64,000 nucleotides of DNA from Streptomyces cyaneofuscatus (GTDB taxonomy: Bacteria > Actinomycetota > Actinomycetes > Streptomycetales > Streptomycetaceae): assembly GCF_000718135.1 (NCBI RefSeq), contig NZ_JOEM01000014.1, positions 127,485 to 191,484 on the forward strand, in the 5' to 3' direction. Under the pieces are notes generated by a model. That model ran no database searches. It was not told where the DNA came from and was given only the letters and a program-made list of their open reading frames with translations. The position numbers and the translations under genes are program-made. Shown piece by piece: positions 47,012-56,723 of this stretch; the first letter of the stretch is position 1; every line of letters begins with the position of its first letter.

Positions 47012-47797
47012 GTGCGCCCGGTCCGCGTCCCCGCCGTCGCGTCCGCCGTGGCCGCGCTCGCCCTGGTCTCCGGCTGCGGTGCGGCCGGCGGTCTTGAGAG
47101 CGCCGGCGAGGCCCCATCGGCGGTGGAGCCGGCCCGCCTGTGGCCGGACCTGCCGCCCGCCTCGGCCGCCCCGTACGACTACGGCGAGGGCGAGACGGCC
47201 AGGATCCCCGGGATCACGGTGCCCGGCGGCGATGTGCACCGGCTGGACCCGGTCGCGGTGGTGCAGGCCGGGCTGAAGGCGAAGACCGACCGGGACAGCG
47301 GGCTGGACGAGCTGCCCGACGCCACGGTCCGGCAGATCCGCGCCTGCCGGACGGCACCGGACGACTGCCCGGTCCTGGCCCCGTACTACTTCGACCTGAC
47401 CGGCGACGGCAGGGACGAACTGGTGGTCGGCATCCGGATGCCCGGCCGCCAGCTAGCCGTGCGCGCCTACCGGGCCGACGAGGGTGACCGGGGCGACCGG
47501 TCCGACCAAGCTGACCGGGGCGGGCTGACCCGGATCATGTCCACCTCGGACGCCGTGATCAGCGTGGAACTGGCGGGCCGGGACCTGATCCTGCGGGCCC
47601 CTTCGGCGATCTCCGGGTACGAGTACCGCACCGCCTGGTCCTGGGACGACCGGCAGCAGGCGATGCTGGCCACCCGGGACGAGATCCTGCGGGCGCCGGA
47701 GCGGCGCAAGGACACCGGCCGCGACCGGACCCCGAGCCCCTCGGCCTCCGCGACAGACGGCCGTCCGAGCGAGAGCCCTTCGGCGGACGGCCGATGA
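47012..47797 (+). CDS. Lipoprotein encoded with a histidine kinase
   Basis: A 261-residue predicted lipoprotein: signal peptide with lipobox LVSGCG (Cys about 22), then an exported domain with a VLAPYYFDLTGDGRDELVVG segment resembling FG-GAP/VCBS calcium-type repeats, and a Ser/Pro/Asp-rich tail. The GTG at 47012 follows GAGAAGG. Its stop overlaps the kinase start by 4 bp, so it is likely the sensory or accessory partner of that kinase, by analogy with lipoprotein-kinase pairs such as CseA/CseC. Confidence 0.85.
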   Translation: MRPVRVPAVASAVAALALVSGCGAAGGLESAGEAPSAVEPARLWPDLPPASAAPYDYGEGETARIPGITVPGGDVHRLDPVAVVQAGLKAKTDRDSGLDELPDATVRQIRACRTAPDDCPVLAPYYFDLTGDGRDELVVGIRMPGRQLAVRAYRADEGDRGDRSDQADRGGLTRIMSTSDAVISVELAGRDLILRAPSAISGYEYRTAWSWDDRQQAMLATRDEILRAPERRKDTGRDRTPSPSASATDGRPSESPSADGR

Positions 47798-49137
47798 GGC
47801 GGCGCCGGTTCCGCCTCCCCGCCTGGGCCGCGACCCTCACCTGGAAGTCCGCGGTCTTCCTGACCGTCATGTGCTGCACCCTCGCCGCCCTCCTCGGCGT
47901 CCTCGTACACACCGCCGTCACCCGGCAGACGGTCTCCCACGCCCGCGAGAAGGCGCTGGACCGGCTGGAGGTCGTCACCGACGCGTACGAGGCCGGGGAG
48001 CCGCTGCCCCGGGGCTCCGGCATCGACCCGGCGGGCCTGCCCGCCTCGCTGCGCGCCCTGGCCGCGGGCGGCGAGCGCGGCACCATGGTCGCGGAAGGCC
48101 CGCACCGGCCGGGCGACCCGGACGGGCGCGGCGGCCCCGCGATGTGGGCGGCGGGCCCGGCGGACGGGCGGGCGCTGGCCACCTGGACGGATTACAGCCA
48201 CAGCGCCAGCACCATCGCGGGCCTGGACCGGGCGATCATCGGGTCCTCGCTGCTGGCCATCGCCGCCACCCTGGTCGTCGGCCTCATCGCCGTCGGCCGG
48301 GTGACCCGCAGGCTGCACCAGACGGCCCGGGTGGCCCGCCGGATCAGCGCGGGCGACCTCGACGCCCGGGTCGGCGACCCCCGTACGGCACGTCCCGTGC
48401 GCGGCCAGGACGAGGTGGCGATCGTCTCGGGCGCCCTGGACACCATGGCCTCCAGTCTCCAGCGCAAGCTCCAGACGGAGCAGCGGTTCACCGCCGATGT
48501 GGCGCACGAGCTGCGCACCCCGCTCACCGGCCTCTCGGCCGCCGCCGAGCTGCTGCCGCCGGGGCGTCCGGCGGAGCTGGTGCGGGACCGGGTGCGGGCG
48601 ATGCGGTCGCTGACCGAGGACCTGCTGGAGATCTCGCGCCTGGACGCCCGGACGGAGCAGGTCGACCTGGCCGTGCACGATCTCGCCCCGCTGGTGGAAC
48701 GGGTGGTGCGGGCCTCCGGCACGGAGACCGAGGTACGGGTCGTGGATCCGGCGCCGGTGGAGACGGACCGGCGGCGGCTGGAGCGGGTCCTCGGCAATCT
48801 GGTGGCCAACGCCCACCGGCACGGCGCCGGCCCGGTGGTGCTGGGCGTGGAGGGCGCGGTGGTCTCCGTGCGCGACCATGGCGCGGGCTTTCCGGCGTAC
48901 CTCCTGGAGGGCGGTCCGCAGCGGTTCCGCACGGACGGCGCAGGCAAGGGCCACGGACTCGGGCTGACCATCGCGGTGGGCCAGGCCGCGGTGATCGGGG
49001 CGCGGCTGGAGTTCCTGAATCCCCCGGACGGCGGGGCGCTGGCCCGGCTGACGCTGCCGGAGTACGTACTCCTCGGCGACGGGTATTCCACCGGGAACAC
49101 GGGCGGCGGGGGCGCGGGGGCCACCGGTTGGGCCTGA
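47794..49137 (+). CDS. Sensor histidine kinase without adjacent response regulator
   Basis: A 447-residue membrane kinase: helix at about residues 16-40, a periplasmic loop of about 100 residues, second helix (about 148-170, IIGSSLLAIAATLVVGLIAV), HAMP, H-box FTADVAHELRTPLTG, N-box NLVANAHRHG, G-boxes VRDHGAGF and GKGHGLGLTIA. All catalytic boxes are intact. Unlike most kinase genes, it has no response regulator gene on either side; upstream is the coupled lipoprotein and downstream a secreted SH3-like protein. Confidence 0.93.
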   Translation: MRRRRFRLPAWAATLTWKSAVFLTVMCCTLAALLGVLVHTAVTRQTVSHAREKALDRLEVVTDAYEAGEPLPRGSGIDPAGLPASLRALAAGGERGTMVAEGPHRPGDPDGRGGPAMWAAGPADGRALATWTDYSHSASTIAGLDRAIIGSSLLAIAATLVVGLIAVGRVTRRLHQTARVARRISAGDLDARVGDPRTARPVRGQDEVAIVSGALDTMASSLQRKLQTEQRFTADVAHELRTPLTGLSAAAELLPPGRPAELVRDRVRAMRSLTEDLLEISRLDARTEQVDLAVHDLAPLVERVVRASGTETEVRVVDPAPVETDRRRLERVLGNLVANAHRHGAGPVVLGVEGAVVSVRDHGAGFPAYLLEGGPQRFRTDGAGKGHGLGLTIAVGQAAVIGARLEFLNPPDGGALARLTLPEYVLLGDGYSTGNTGGGGAGATGWA

Positions 49138-49244
49138 CATCACGCACAGTGCGCGTTGCGGACCCTCCGTGGCCAACTTAGCGTGACGAGGGCGAGATCA
49201 TCTCGCGCCCCCCACGGTCCCCCTTCCTTTCCCATGGAGGCAGC

Positions 49245-49730
49245 ATGTCCCCCCTGTCCCGCCCCTCGCGGTTCCGCCGGATCGGTCTCTGCGTCGCCAC
49301 CGGCGCCCTCGCGGCGGTCACGGCCGCCGCTCCCGCTCTGGCGGCGGACCCCCACCCCGTCGACCACCGCGGCGAGGCCCACACCTCGGCCCCGGCGTCC
49401 GACGAGCTCTCCGCCTCGGCCCTCCAGCGCGAGTACGAGGCGCAGCAGAAGGAGGCGCAGACGCAGAACCAGGCCAAGCCCCAGGCCCCCAAGAAGACCT
49501 ACAAGGGCCGGGTCATCGCCAAGCCGTACCTGCTGCTGCGCGACAAGCCGACCCGCAGCAGCAAGGTCGTGGGCTCGGTCAAGTACGGGACCGTCGTCAA
49601 GATCTTCTGCAAGACCACGGGCGACAACGTCGACGGCAACAACCGCTGGTACCTGCTGACCGACGGCACGTGGGCCTGGGGTTCGGCCCGCTACATCGAG
49701 AACATCGGCGCCGCGCCGCGCTTCTGCTGA
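49245..49730 (+). CDS. Secreted protein with C-terminal bacterial SH3-like domain
   Basis: A 161-residue exported protein. The signal peptide ends near ALAADPHP, then follows a Gln/Lys-rich helical linker (YEAQQKEAQTQNQAKP) and an SH3b-type domain from about residue 85 (YLLLRDKPTRSSKVVGSVKYGTVV, then DGTWAWGSARYIE) with Cys residues at FCK and the C-terminus. Such domains bind peptidoglycan or wall peptides. GGAGG lies 6 bp before the ATG. Confidence 0.85.
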   Translation: MSPLSRPSRFRRIGLCVATGALAAVTAAAPALAADPHPVDHRGEAHTSAPASDELSASALQREYEAQQKEAQTQNQAKPQAPKKTYKGRVIAKPYLLLRDKPTRSSKVVGSVKYGTVVKIFCKTTGDNVDGNNRWYLLTDGTWAWGSARYIENIGAAPRFC

Positions 49731-49750
49731 CCGCGCCACGCCGCACACCC

Positions 49751-49785
49751 CGTCCGCCTGGAAGCCACCGGCTTCCAGGCGGACG
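49751..49785 (+). terminator. Terminator after the SH3-domain gene
   Basis: CGTCCGCCTGGAAGCC pairs perfectly with GGCTTCCAGGCGGACG around a 3-nt loop (16-bp stem), 20 bp past the stop codon. Confidence 0.9.
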
Positions 49786-49787
49786 CG

Positions 49788-49805
49788 CTATGACATCTAT
49801 GACAT
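49788..49805 (+). promoter_or_regulatory. Head-to-tail 9-bp repeat before the SEDS gene
   Basis: CTATGACAT occurs twice without spacing. It lies about 40 bp before the ATG at 49844, in the most AT-rich part of this gap, and so may overlap the promoter of the SEDS-PBP operon. Confidence 0.4.
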
Positions 49806-49843
49806 AAGGGAAATACGGCACGCCTCTTGCTACGTTGCGGACC

Positions 49844-51283
49844 ATGACCGCAACGACGGCGGACGCTCCCCCGCCCGAGCTCCGCCTGCGCAGACGGCGT
49901 GGGGTCGAGCTCTCGCTCCTCATCGGGGCCGTCCTCATCTCCGTCTACGGTTACGCGGCCGTCGGCCTCGCCCACGACGGGGCCGTGCCCCCCGATGTCG
50001 CCGGTTACGGCGCCGGGCTCGGCATGCTGGCCCTGCTGGCCCATATGGCCGTCCGCTTCCGGGCCCCGTACGCCGATCCGCTGCTGCTGCCGATCGCCGT
50101 CCTGCTCAACGGGCTCGGTCTGGTGCTGATCTACCGGCTCGATCTGGAGACCCCGCGCGACCAGGCCGCGCCCACCCAGCTGATCTGGTCCACGCTCGGG
50201 GTGGCGCTCTTCGCCACCGTCGTGGTGCTGCTCCGCGACCACCGGGTGCTCGCGCGCTACGCCTATCTCTCGGTGGCCACCGCGCTCGTCCTGATGATCG
50301 TGCCGATCTTCTTCCCGGCGGTGAACGGGGCGAAGATCTGGATCAGGATCGGCGGACTCTCCTTCCAGCCGGGCGAGTTCGCCAAGATCCTGCTCGCGGT
50401 CTTCTTCGCCGCCTATCTCGCCGCCAACCGCAACGCGCTCGCCTACACCGGCCGCACGTTCTGGAAGCTGCAACTGCCCACCGGCCGGGTGCTCGGCCCC
50501 ATCGTGGCGATCTGGCTGCTCAGCGTCGGTGTGCTGGTGCTGGAGCGGGACCTCGGCACCTCACTGCTCTTCTTCGGACTCTTCGTCATCATGCTGTACG
50601 TGGCGACCGGCCGGACCGGCTGGATCGCGGTCGGGCTGCTGCTCGCCGCCATCGGGGCGTTCGTCGTCGGCTCGTTCGAGCCGCATGTGCACAGCCGGGT
50701 GCAGGACTGGCTGGACCCGTTCGCCTCGATCGACGCCGGGCGGGGACCCGGCCAGCTCGCCCAGTCGCTGTTCGCGTTCGCGGCGGGCGGCATGCTCGGG
50801 ACCGGGCTCGGCGCGGGCCACTCCATCCTCATCGGCTTCGCCGCCAAGTCCGACTTCATCCTGGCGACGGCGGGCGAGGAGCTGGGCCTCAGCGGCCTGA
50901 CCGCCGTCTTCCTTCTCTACGCGCTCCTCGTGGCGCGCGGCTACCGGGCCGGGCTGGCACTCCGCGACCCGTTCGGGCGGCTGCTGGCCATCGGTCTCGC
51001 CTCGATCCTGGCGCTCCAGGTGTTCGTGATCGCGGGCGGGGTGATGGGGCTGATCCCGCTGACCGGGATGGCGATGCCGTTCCTGGCGCAGGGCGGCTCG
51101 TCCGTCGTCACCAACTGGATCATCGTGGCGCTGCTGATCCGGCTCAGCGACGTCGCGCGCAGACCGGAGCCCGAGCACGTGGAGACCGGGGTCATCGCCC
51201 CGTCCACCGCCCCGTCCACCGCCCCGTCCATCGACCCGTCCGCCGCCCCGTCCGCCGCCCCGTCCGCCGAGGAGGACCGGTGA
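49844..51283 (+). CDS. SEDS-family glycosyltransferase (RodA/FtsW type)
   Basis: A 479-residue polytopic peptidoglycan polymerase with about 12 hydrophobic helices. Conserved parts include NGAKIWIRIGGLSFQPGEFAK, ERDLGTSLLFFGLF, the catalytic-Asp type loop VQDWLDPFASID and GLAAKSDFILA-like GFAAKSDFILATAGEELG. The C-terminus carries a repetitive APSTAPSTAPS tail encoded by imperfect 15-bp repeats. It is followed by its cognate PBP2 gene (GTGA overlap). The location outside the division cluster argues for a sporulation or accessory paralogue, not FtsW itself. Confidence 0.93.
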   Translation: MTATTADAPPPELRLRRRRGVELSLLIGAVLISVYGYAAVGLAHDGAVPPDVAGYGAGLGMLALLAHMAVRFRAPYADPLLLPIAVLLNGLGLVLIYRLDLETPRDQAAPTQLIWSTLGVALFATVVVLLRDHRVLARYAYLSVATALVLMIVPIFFPAVNGAKIWIRIGGLSFQPGEFAKILLAVFFAAYLAANRNALAYTGRTFWKLQLPTGRVLGPIVAIWLLSVGVLVLERDLGTSLLFFGLFVIMLYVATGRTGWIAVGLLLAAIGAFVVGSFEPHVHSRVQDWLDPFASIDAGRGPGQLAQSLFAFAAGGMLGTGLGAGHSILIGFAAKSDFILATAGEELGLSGLTAVFLLYALLVARGYRAGLALRDPFGRLLAIGLASILALQVFVIAGGVMGLIPLTGMAMPFLAQGGSSVVTNWIIVALLIRLSDVARRPEPEHVETGVIAPSTAPSTAPSIDPSAAPSAAPSAEEDR

Positions 51284-52737
51284 TCCGCTACATCCGGCGG
51301 GCCGCCGCCCTCTGTCTGCTGCTGCTCGTGGCGCTGCTGGTCAACGCGGCCCGCGTCCAGCTCTTCGAGGCCGAGGAGCTGGACGCCAACCCGGCCAACC
51401 GGCGTACCACCATCGCCCGTTACGACCAGCCGCGCGGCAACATCCTGGTCGGCGACCGGGCCGTGACGGGCAGCAAGGAGACCGGCGAGCAGCTGAGCTT
51501 CGAGCGCACCTATCTGCACGGCCCGCTGTACGCGCCGGTGACCGGGTACGCCTCGCAGACGTACGGCACCACACTCCTGGAGAACGCCGAGGACGGCGTC
51601 CTGTCGGGTACGGACTCGCTCCTGGCCCCTCTGCCCTTCTGGAACGAGTTCACCCGGGGCCGGCAGCCGGGCGGCAACGTCGTCACGACCATCAAGGAGT
51701 CGATGCAGCGCGCCGCGTACGCCGGACTGAGCGGGCGGCGGGGCGCGGTCGCCGCCCTGGAGCCGTCGACGGGCCGGATCCTGGCGCTGGTCTCGACCCC
51801 GTCGTACGACCCCGAGCGGCTCTCCGGTACCGGTCCGGCGGTCACGGAGGCGTGGACCCGGCTGAACGCGGCCAAGAGCCTGCCGATGCTCAACCGGGCG
51901 ATCCGGCAGACCTATCCGCCGGGCTCCACCTTCAAGATCGTGACGGCGGCGGCGGCGCTGGACGCCCGGGTGGTGAAGGACCCGGACGCGGCCACGGACA
52001 CCCCGTCACCGTACGTCCTGCCGAACACGAGGACGGTGCTGCCCGACGAGGCGCGCGGCTGCGAGAAGGCATCGCTGGCGGACGCCATCCGGGTCTCCTG
52101 CAACACGGTGATGGCCCATCTGGGGGTGGAGGTCGGGCTGGAGGGGATGGCGGAGACGGCGGGGCACTTCGGCTTCAACGAGAAGGGGCTGCGGATCCCG
52201 TCCGGGGTGGCGCGGAGCAACTTCGACACCGACATGAGCGAGGACCAGCTCGCGCTCTCCTCGATCGGGCAGTTCAACACGACCGCGACGCCGCTCCAGA
52301 TGGCGATGGTGGCGGCGGCGGTGGCGAACGGCGGTGACCTGCGGTACCCGTATCTGGTGGACCGGGTGACCGCCGCCGACGGGGACACGGTGCAGCAGCA
52401 GGGCTCGCGCTCCCTCGACCGGGCGATGAGCCCGTCCACGGCGGTGCAGCTCCAGCGGATGATGGTCGACGTGGTGGAGAACGGCACCGGGTCGAACGCG
52501 GCGATCGACGGGGTGACGGTCGGCGGCAAGACCGGTACCGCCCAGCACGGCGTGGACAACTCCGGCCTGCCGTACGCCTGGTTCATCTCCTGGGCCCAGG
52601 CCCCGGACTCCGGCCGCCCGGCCGTCGCGGTGGCCGTGGTGGTGGAGGACGCGGCGGCGGACCGGGGGGACATCAGCGGGGGCGGCAGCGCGGCTCCGAT
52701 CGCCCGGGCGGTGATGGAGGCGGCGCTGGAGGAGTGA
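51280..52737 (+). CDS. Class B penicillin-binding protein (PBP2-type transpeptidase)
   Basis: A 485-residue bitopic enzyme that crosslinks peptidoglycan made by the adjacent SEDS protein. One N-terminal helix (residues 8-22) is followed by the dimerisation domain and the transpeptidase with STFK (Ser216), SCN (273-275) and KTGT (417-420). The length is short for class B PBPs and matches the actinobacterial PbpA group. The GTG start overlaps the SEDS stop by 4 bp. Confidence 0.95.
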   Translation: MIRYIRRAAALCLLLLVALLVNAARVQLFEAEELDANPANRRTTIARYDQPRGNILVGDRAVTGSKETGEQLSFERTYLHGPLYAPVTGYASQTYGTTLLENAEDGVLSGTDSLLAPLPFWNEFTRGRQPGGNVVTTIKESMQRAAYAGLSGRRGAVAALEPSTGRILALVSTPSYDPERLSGTGPAVTEAWTRLNAAKSLPMLNRAIRQTYPPGSTFKIVTAAAALDARVVKDPDAATDTPSPYVLPNTRTVLPDEARGCEKASLADAIRVSCNTVMAHLGVEVGLEGMAETAGHFGFNEKGLRIPSGVARSNFDTDMSEDQLALSSIGQFNTTATPLQMAMVAAAVANGGDLRYPYLVDRVTAADGDTVQQQGSRSLDRAMSPSTAVQLQRMMVDVVENGTGSNAAIDGVTVGGKTGTAQHGVDNSGLPYAWFISWAQAPDSGRPAVAVAVVVEDAAADRGDISGGGSAAPIARAVMEAALEE

Positions 52738-52771
52738 GGGCGTGGGGTCGTACGAGGGGAAGACTGGGCCC

Positions 52772-53848
52772 ATGACGAGGACACCGTCCGCCGTGGCGCG
52801 GGCCCTGGAGCGGATCGCGCGGCTGGACCCGGCGCTCAGCGCGTTCACCGAGGCGTGGCCGGAGGAAGCTCTCGCCCGTGAGCCCGGAGCACTCCGACTC
52901 CCCTTGCGCGGGCTGCCCTTCGCCGTGAAGGGGCCCTCCGGCATCCGCTCGTACGCCGCCCGCCGGCTGATCGCGGCGGGCGGGGTCCCGGTCGGCGCGA
53001 CCTCCGTACCCGGGCCCGGCAGCTACTGGCAGACCTGGGGGCAGGGCGCCCACGGCCGTACGGTCAACCCGTGGCGGGCGGACCGGACGCCCGGCGGTTC
53101 GTCGGCGGGCTCGGCGGTCGCGGTGGCGGCGGGGATGGTGGAGCTGGCGACGGGCAGCGACGGGGCCGGGTCGGTGCGCATCCCGGCCGCCTGGTGCGGG
53201 GCGTTCGGGCTGAAGACGACGAACGGGCTGCTCCCCTCCCCCGACCGGTCAGGGCTCGCGTCGGCGGGGGTGCTGGCCCGGTCGGCGGCGGGCGCGGAGC
53301 GCTACCTCCGCCATGTGCTGGACGGGTACGAGGAGCCGGCCACCCCTTCGCTGCCCCTGCCTGCCGTGTACAGCGAGGACCTGGGGTTCGCGGACGTGGA
53401 CCCGGAGGTGGCGGGCGTCGTCCGGGCTGCGGTGGACCGGCTGGTCGCGGCCGGGACCGTATGCCTGGTGGACGCCGACTGCGCGCTGCTCGACCCGGTA
53501 CGGGCCTGGCAGGCGGTGCGGGGCGGGTCGCCCGGGGACCCGGAAGCGGTCGCCGTCCGGCGGGGCAACGACGAGCGGCTGGACGACGTCTTCGCGGCCG
53601 CGCCCCTGCTGCTGACCCCGGCCACGCCGAACCGGCCACATGGGCACGAGGGCCCGGGCGCCCTCTACTCCACCGCCCTGACCTGGGCGTTCAACCTGAG
53701 CGGGCACCCGGCGGCCAGCCTGCCCGCCGGATTCACCGGGGACGGCTGCCCGGTGGGGCTCCAGCTGGTCGCGGCGCGCGGGGCGGACGTCTCGCTGCTC
53801 GGAATGGCCCGCGCGGTGGAGAACTCCCTGCCTACCGTGCGGCCATGA
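52772..53848 (+). CDS. Amidase-signature family protein
   Basis: A 358-residue hydrolase with the Ser-cisSer-Lys triad: Lys53 in LPFAVKGP, the cis-Ser in [11 protein letters not shown] (110-111) and the nucleophile Ser134 in [16 protein letters not shown]. It is much shorter than GatA (about 480), with the N-terminal and middle regions trimmed. Substrate is unknown. The ATG at 52772 has GAGGGGAAG at suitable spacing; the GTG at 52742 is less likely. The stop overlaps the next start by 4 bp. Confidence 0.85.
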   Translation: MTRTPSAVARALERIARLDPALSAFTEAWPEEALAREPGALRLPLRGLPFAVKGPSGIRSYAARRLIAAGGVPVGATSVPGPGSYWQTWGQGAHGRTVNPWRADRTPGGSSAGSAVAVAAGMVELATGSDGAGSVRIPAAWCGAFGLKTTNGLLPSPDRSGLASAGVLARSAAGAERYLRHVLDGYEEPATPSLPLPAVYSEDLGFADVDPEVAGVVRAAVDRLVAAGTVCLVDADCALLDPVRAWQAVRGGSPGDPEAVAVRRGNDERLDDVFAAAPLLLTPATPNRPHGHEGPGALYSTALTWAFNLSGHPAASLPAGFTGDGCPVGLQLVAARGADVSLLGMARAVENSLPTVRP

Positions 53849-54348
53849 CCTTCATGGAGACGGAAACAGGCGGCGAGACGGAAACAGGCGGCGGACGGCA
53901 CGAGTTGGCGCAGGTGAACATCGCCCGGCTCAGATTCCCGCTGGATTCACCGGGGTTGAAGGACTTCGTCGACGGGCTCGACCCGGTGAACGCGGTCGCC
54001 GACCAGGCGGAAGGGTTCGTGTGGCGGCTGCGCTCCGAATCCGGGAACGCCACGGACGTCCCGGTCTTCGGGGACGCCTGGTTGATCGTGAACATGTCGG
54101 TGTGGCGGGACGCCGAAGCGCTCACGGCCTTCATGTACGCCGGGCAGCACCGGGAGCTGCTGCGCCGGCGCCGTGAGTGGTTCGAGCAGGTCCGGGAGGC
54201 GATGACCGCCCTGTGGTGGGTGCCCTCGGGGGAACGCCCGACGGTCGCGGACGCCGAGGAGCGCCTGCTGCACCTGCGCGAACACGGCCCGACGGAGCGG
54301 GCGTTCACCCTGCGCACCCGCTTCCCGGCACCGGCCGGGGTGCGCTGA
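53845..54348 (+). CDS. DUF3291 domain protein
   Basis: A 167-residue cytoplasmic protein of the dimeric alpha-beta barrel superfamily. [40 protein letters not shown] and the Trp-rich [15 protein letters not shown] segment are typical. The N-terminal residues [13 protein letters not shown] are encoded by an 18-bp tandem repeat (53857-53892), a slippage-prone addition. Coupled to the amidase gene; function unknown. Confidence 0.85.
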   Translation: MTFMETETGGETETGGGRHELAQVNIARLRFPLDSPGLKDFVDGLDPVNAVADQAEGFVWRLRSESGNATDVPVFGDAWLIVNMSVWRDAEALTAFMYAGQHRELLRRRREWFEQVREAMTALWWVPSGERPTVADAEERLLHLREHGPTERAFTLRTRFPAPAGVR

Positions 54349-54371
54349 GCCGAGCGGGCGGGCCGGCCGGG

Positions 54372-54402
54372 GGGGCCGGGGTAGGGGCCGCCCCCCGGCC
54401 CC
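54372..54402. terminator. Bidirectional terminator between convergent genes
   Basis: GGGGCCGGGG pairs with CCCCGGCCCC around an 11-nt loop, within a longer G/C-only stretch. Confidence 0.65.
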
Positions 54403-54438
54403 GGCCTTGGTCCCGGCCTTGGACCCGACCCCGGCCGG

Positions 54439-55329
54439 TCAGCCGATCGGCTGGCGGATCTCCTCGCGGACCTTGGCGGTCTCCACGGCGGCCGCCTCCA
54501 GGTCGATCGCCGAGGGGTCCTTGAGGGCGGTCTCGGCACGGATGATGCCCACGGACACCCCCGTGTTGTCGTCGCCCCAGGCGCACATCGGGATGTTGGC
54601 CTTGATGCCGCTCTTGACCGACTGGAGCACCTGGCACTCCATCGTGATGTCGAATCCGGCGGGGGTGAACTTCTTCGGCGGTACGACGACGGTCGCGCCG
54701 TCCCCGGCGGCCCCGCCGTCCATCATCTTGCCCGTCATCACGTCCGGGCTGGTGAACCGCCCGTACATCCCGGAGATCACCAGGGCACCGCCGTCGGCCG
54801 AGCTGTACTGCCCCACGACGGCCCGCGCGTCCCGGACGGTGGGGTCGTACATCTTCTCGATCTTCTTGCCCTCGGTCGACGAGAGGTCCTGGGCCAGGGT
54901 GAACTCGCCGTCCAGCAGCTTCTGTTCCAGGACGAGCTTGTACTCGGCGTCCGGGAACGCCGCGTCGGCGGTCCTCCCGACCACCTGGGAGACCCCGAAG
55001 GCGATCCCGCCCGCCAGCACCACCGCACCGGCCACGATGCCGACGATCAGCCCGGTCCGCTTCTTCCGCGGCGGCTGCGCCCCCGGCCCCTGCGGCGGCC
55101 AGCCGGCCGCGCCCGGACCGCCCCCGCCGGGTATGCCGGGCTGCTGCTGCCCCCACCCGGGCTGCCCCCAGCCGCCACCCTGCTGGGGCGGGGCCGGAGG
55201 CTGCTGCGGGTAGCCGTAGGGCGGCTGTTGCGGCACCCCGGGAGCGGCGGCCGGCGGGCCGTAGGGGTTCTGCTGCGGGTGCGGGGGCGGGCCGTACGGG
55301 CCCTGCGGCGGCTGAGGCGGGGTGGTCAT
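54439..55329 (-). CDS. Proline-rich membrane-anchored protein, function unknown
   Basis: A 296-residue protein. Residues 1-95 are Pro/Gln/Gly-rich (PPHPQQNPYGPP and similar), followed by RKKR and a membrane helix (LIVGIVAGAVVLAGGIAFGV). The exported part of about 180 residues has two Cys (MECQVLQ and MCAWGDD). This layout is very common in Streptomyces and the exported domain has no recognised activity. The ATG at 55329 is the first of the Pro-rich region; the frame open further upstream is a shadow of the next gene. Confidence 0.8.
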   Translation of the reverse strand: MTTPPQPPQGPYGPPPHPQQNPYGPPAAAPGVPQQPPYGYPQQPPAPPQQGGGWGQPGWGQQQPGIPGGGGPGAAGWPPQGPGAQPPRKKRTGLIVGIVAGAVVLAGGIAFGVSQVVGRTADAAFPDAEYKLVLEQKLLDGEFTLAQDLSSTEGKKIEKMYDPTVRDARAVVGQYSSADGGALVISGMYGRFTSPDVMTGKMMDGGAAGDGATVVVPPKKFTPAGFDITMECQVLQSVKSGIKANIPMCAWGDDNTGVSVGIIRAETALKDPSAIDLEAAAVETAKVREEIRQPIG

Positions 55330-55444
55330 GCGCTCACGGTACGACACGTTTGCGAACGGAATTTCGACGCGGCGGATATCGGTACCGGGCCGGGACAAAC
55401 TCCCCCCGTCGGCGGGATGCCCGACGGCTCCCTCCCACCCCGGC

Positions 55445-56350
55445 TCACCCCAACGGCTCGCGCCTGCGCAGCCATTCCTCCGGCGCCCCGGCCGTCCCGG
55501 TCGCCGCCCCGACCACCCCGCCGGTGATGGCACAGGTGGTGTCCACGTCCCCGAACCCCTCGGCCGTCGCCCAGAGCGCCGCCTCCAGGTCGCCCGGGTG
55601 GCGGGCCGCGGTCCACAGCGCGAAGGGCACGGTGTCGTCGGCCCGGATGCGCTGCCCGTTGCCGAGGAGGTCTGCGGCCCGCCACGGTTCGGTGGTGAAC
55701 GGGGTCTCCGCGGCGCGCCGCACTCCGTCCCGTACCGGCCCCTCGGGCGTCCGGTCCGCGACGGCCTCCAGGGTGAACTCGCCCCGCGCCGACAGCGCCG
55801 CCGCCACGGCCACCGCCACCGCGCCCGCGATCCCGTCCGGGTGGGCGTGGGTGACGGCGGCGGAGAGGACGGCCTGCTCCGCGACCCGGTCCAGGTCCTC
55901 GTGGAAGCGGGCACCGAGCGGGGCGACCCGCATCGCAGCACCGTTGCCGAGGCTGCCGCCGTCGAAGAGCCCGGGGGCCAGGGTGCGCCAGTCGGCCGGG
56001 GCGACGAGGAGCTGGGGCAGCAGGAGATGCATGCCGTGCCCGTAGCCGCGGGCCTGATCGGCGTCGAAGGCGAGGGCGTAGCAGAGGGCCAGGTGGTCCT
56101 GGTCGACGAGGCCGCGCTCGTCGAGGGAGCGGTGCAGGGCGAGCGCCAGGGCCGTGTCGTCGGTCCAGTGCCAGAGGGGCTCCTGCGGGGTGCGCCGGGC
56201 CCGGATCTCGTGCGCGGCCTGCTGACGTTCCCGGAAGAGGGGGAACCAGCGCTCCCCGAAGGCGTCGCCGAGCGCGAGCGCTTCGAGGCTGCGGCGGGCG
56301 GCCGCGCGTCCGGCGGCGGTGGCGGGGGCGGAGGACGGGTTGGTCGTCAT
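55445..56350 (-). CDS. ADP-ribosylglycohydrolase family protein
   Basis: A 301-residue DraG-type hydrolase that removes ADP-ribose or related groups. The N-terminal ALGDAFG, metal-binding WTDDTALALAL, GNGAAMRVAPLG and the C-terminal DVDTTCAITGGVVGA motifs that bind the two Mg ions are present. Target is unknown; no ADP-ribosyltransferase is adjacent. Confidence 0.92.
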   Translation of the reverse strand: MTTNPSSAPATAAGRAAARRSLEALALGDAFGERWFPLFRERQQAAHEIRARRTPQEPLWHWTDDTALALALHRSLDERGLVDQDHLALCYALAFDADQARGYGHGMHLLLPQLLVAPADWRTLAPGLFDGGSLGNGAAMRVAPLGARFHEDLDRVAEQAVLSAAVTHAHPDGIAGAVAVAVAAALSARGEFTLEAVADRTPEGPVRDGVRRAAETPFTTEPWRAADLLGNGQRIRADDTVPFALWTAARHPGDLEAALWATAEGFGDVDTTCAITGGVVGAATGTAGAPEEWLRRREPLG

Positions 56351-56723
56351 ACCGGCATCGTGCCGCCGGAGCCCGTCGGCGTACATCGAATATCGACGAC
56401 AGGCAGCGGATTTCAGCGGCACCGAGACCACGCGGCGATCACGAGGTGCGAGCCTGCCGGAAATCCCTCACACTGCGCACCGGCCCTTTCCCGGACGACG
56501 CCCATGTGGCGAATGCCTTCCATGGGACTTTTCGCTGTTCAGTGCCCGGTCAATGGCTGATCGATGGCTGATCGATGGCTGGTCGGCGGTGAATTCCGGC
56601 CCCTTCACCCCGTTCCCACGCATTCCCCGCGCTCGAATCGTTGCTTTCGCCCGGCGGCGATACGGTGATTACGGGCTTCGCCCACGGAGCCCGGTCTCAT
56701 GTCATTTGCTCAGAGGAGGAATT
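56351..56723 (+). promoter_or_regulatory. Upstream region of the repeat-peptide operon (373 bp)
   Basis: The region contains three 11-bp tandem repeats at 56553-56585 and a lower-GC segment down to the very strong ribosome site AGAGGAGGAATT before the ATG at 56724. I see no gene and cannot place -35/-10 boxes reliably. Confidence 0.5.
56553..56585 (+). repeat. Three tandem 11-bp repeats ATGGCTGATCG
   Basis: Copies at 56553, 56564 and 56575; the third has GTCG for ATCG. The 11-bp period puts them on one face of the helix. They lie about 140 bp before the repeat-peptide gene and are a candidate regulator-binding array. Confidence 0.6.

Noticed and set aside
51199..51270. Repeats CCGTCCACCGCC-type near the end of the SEDS gene as a CRISPR or operator
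   Set aside because: They encode an in-frame Ala/Pro/Ser tail and vary as coding repeats do.
49844..51283. Naming the SEDS gene ftsW or rodA
   Set aside because: Streptomyces carries several SEDS paralogues and this one is outside the division and elongation clusters.
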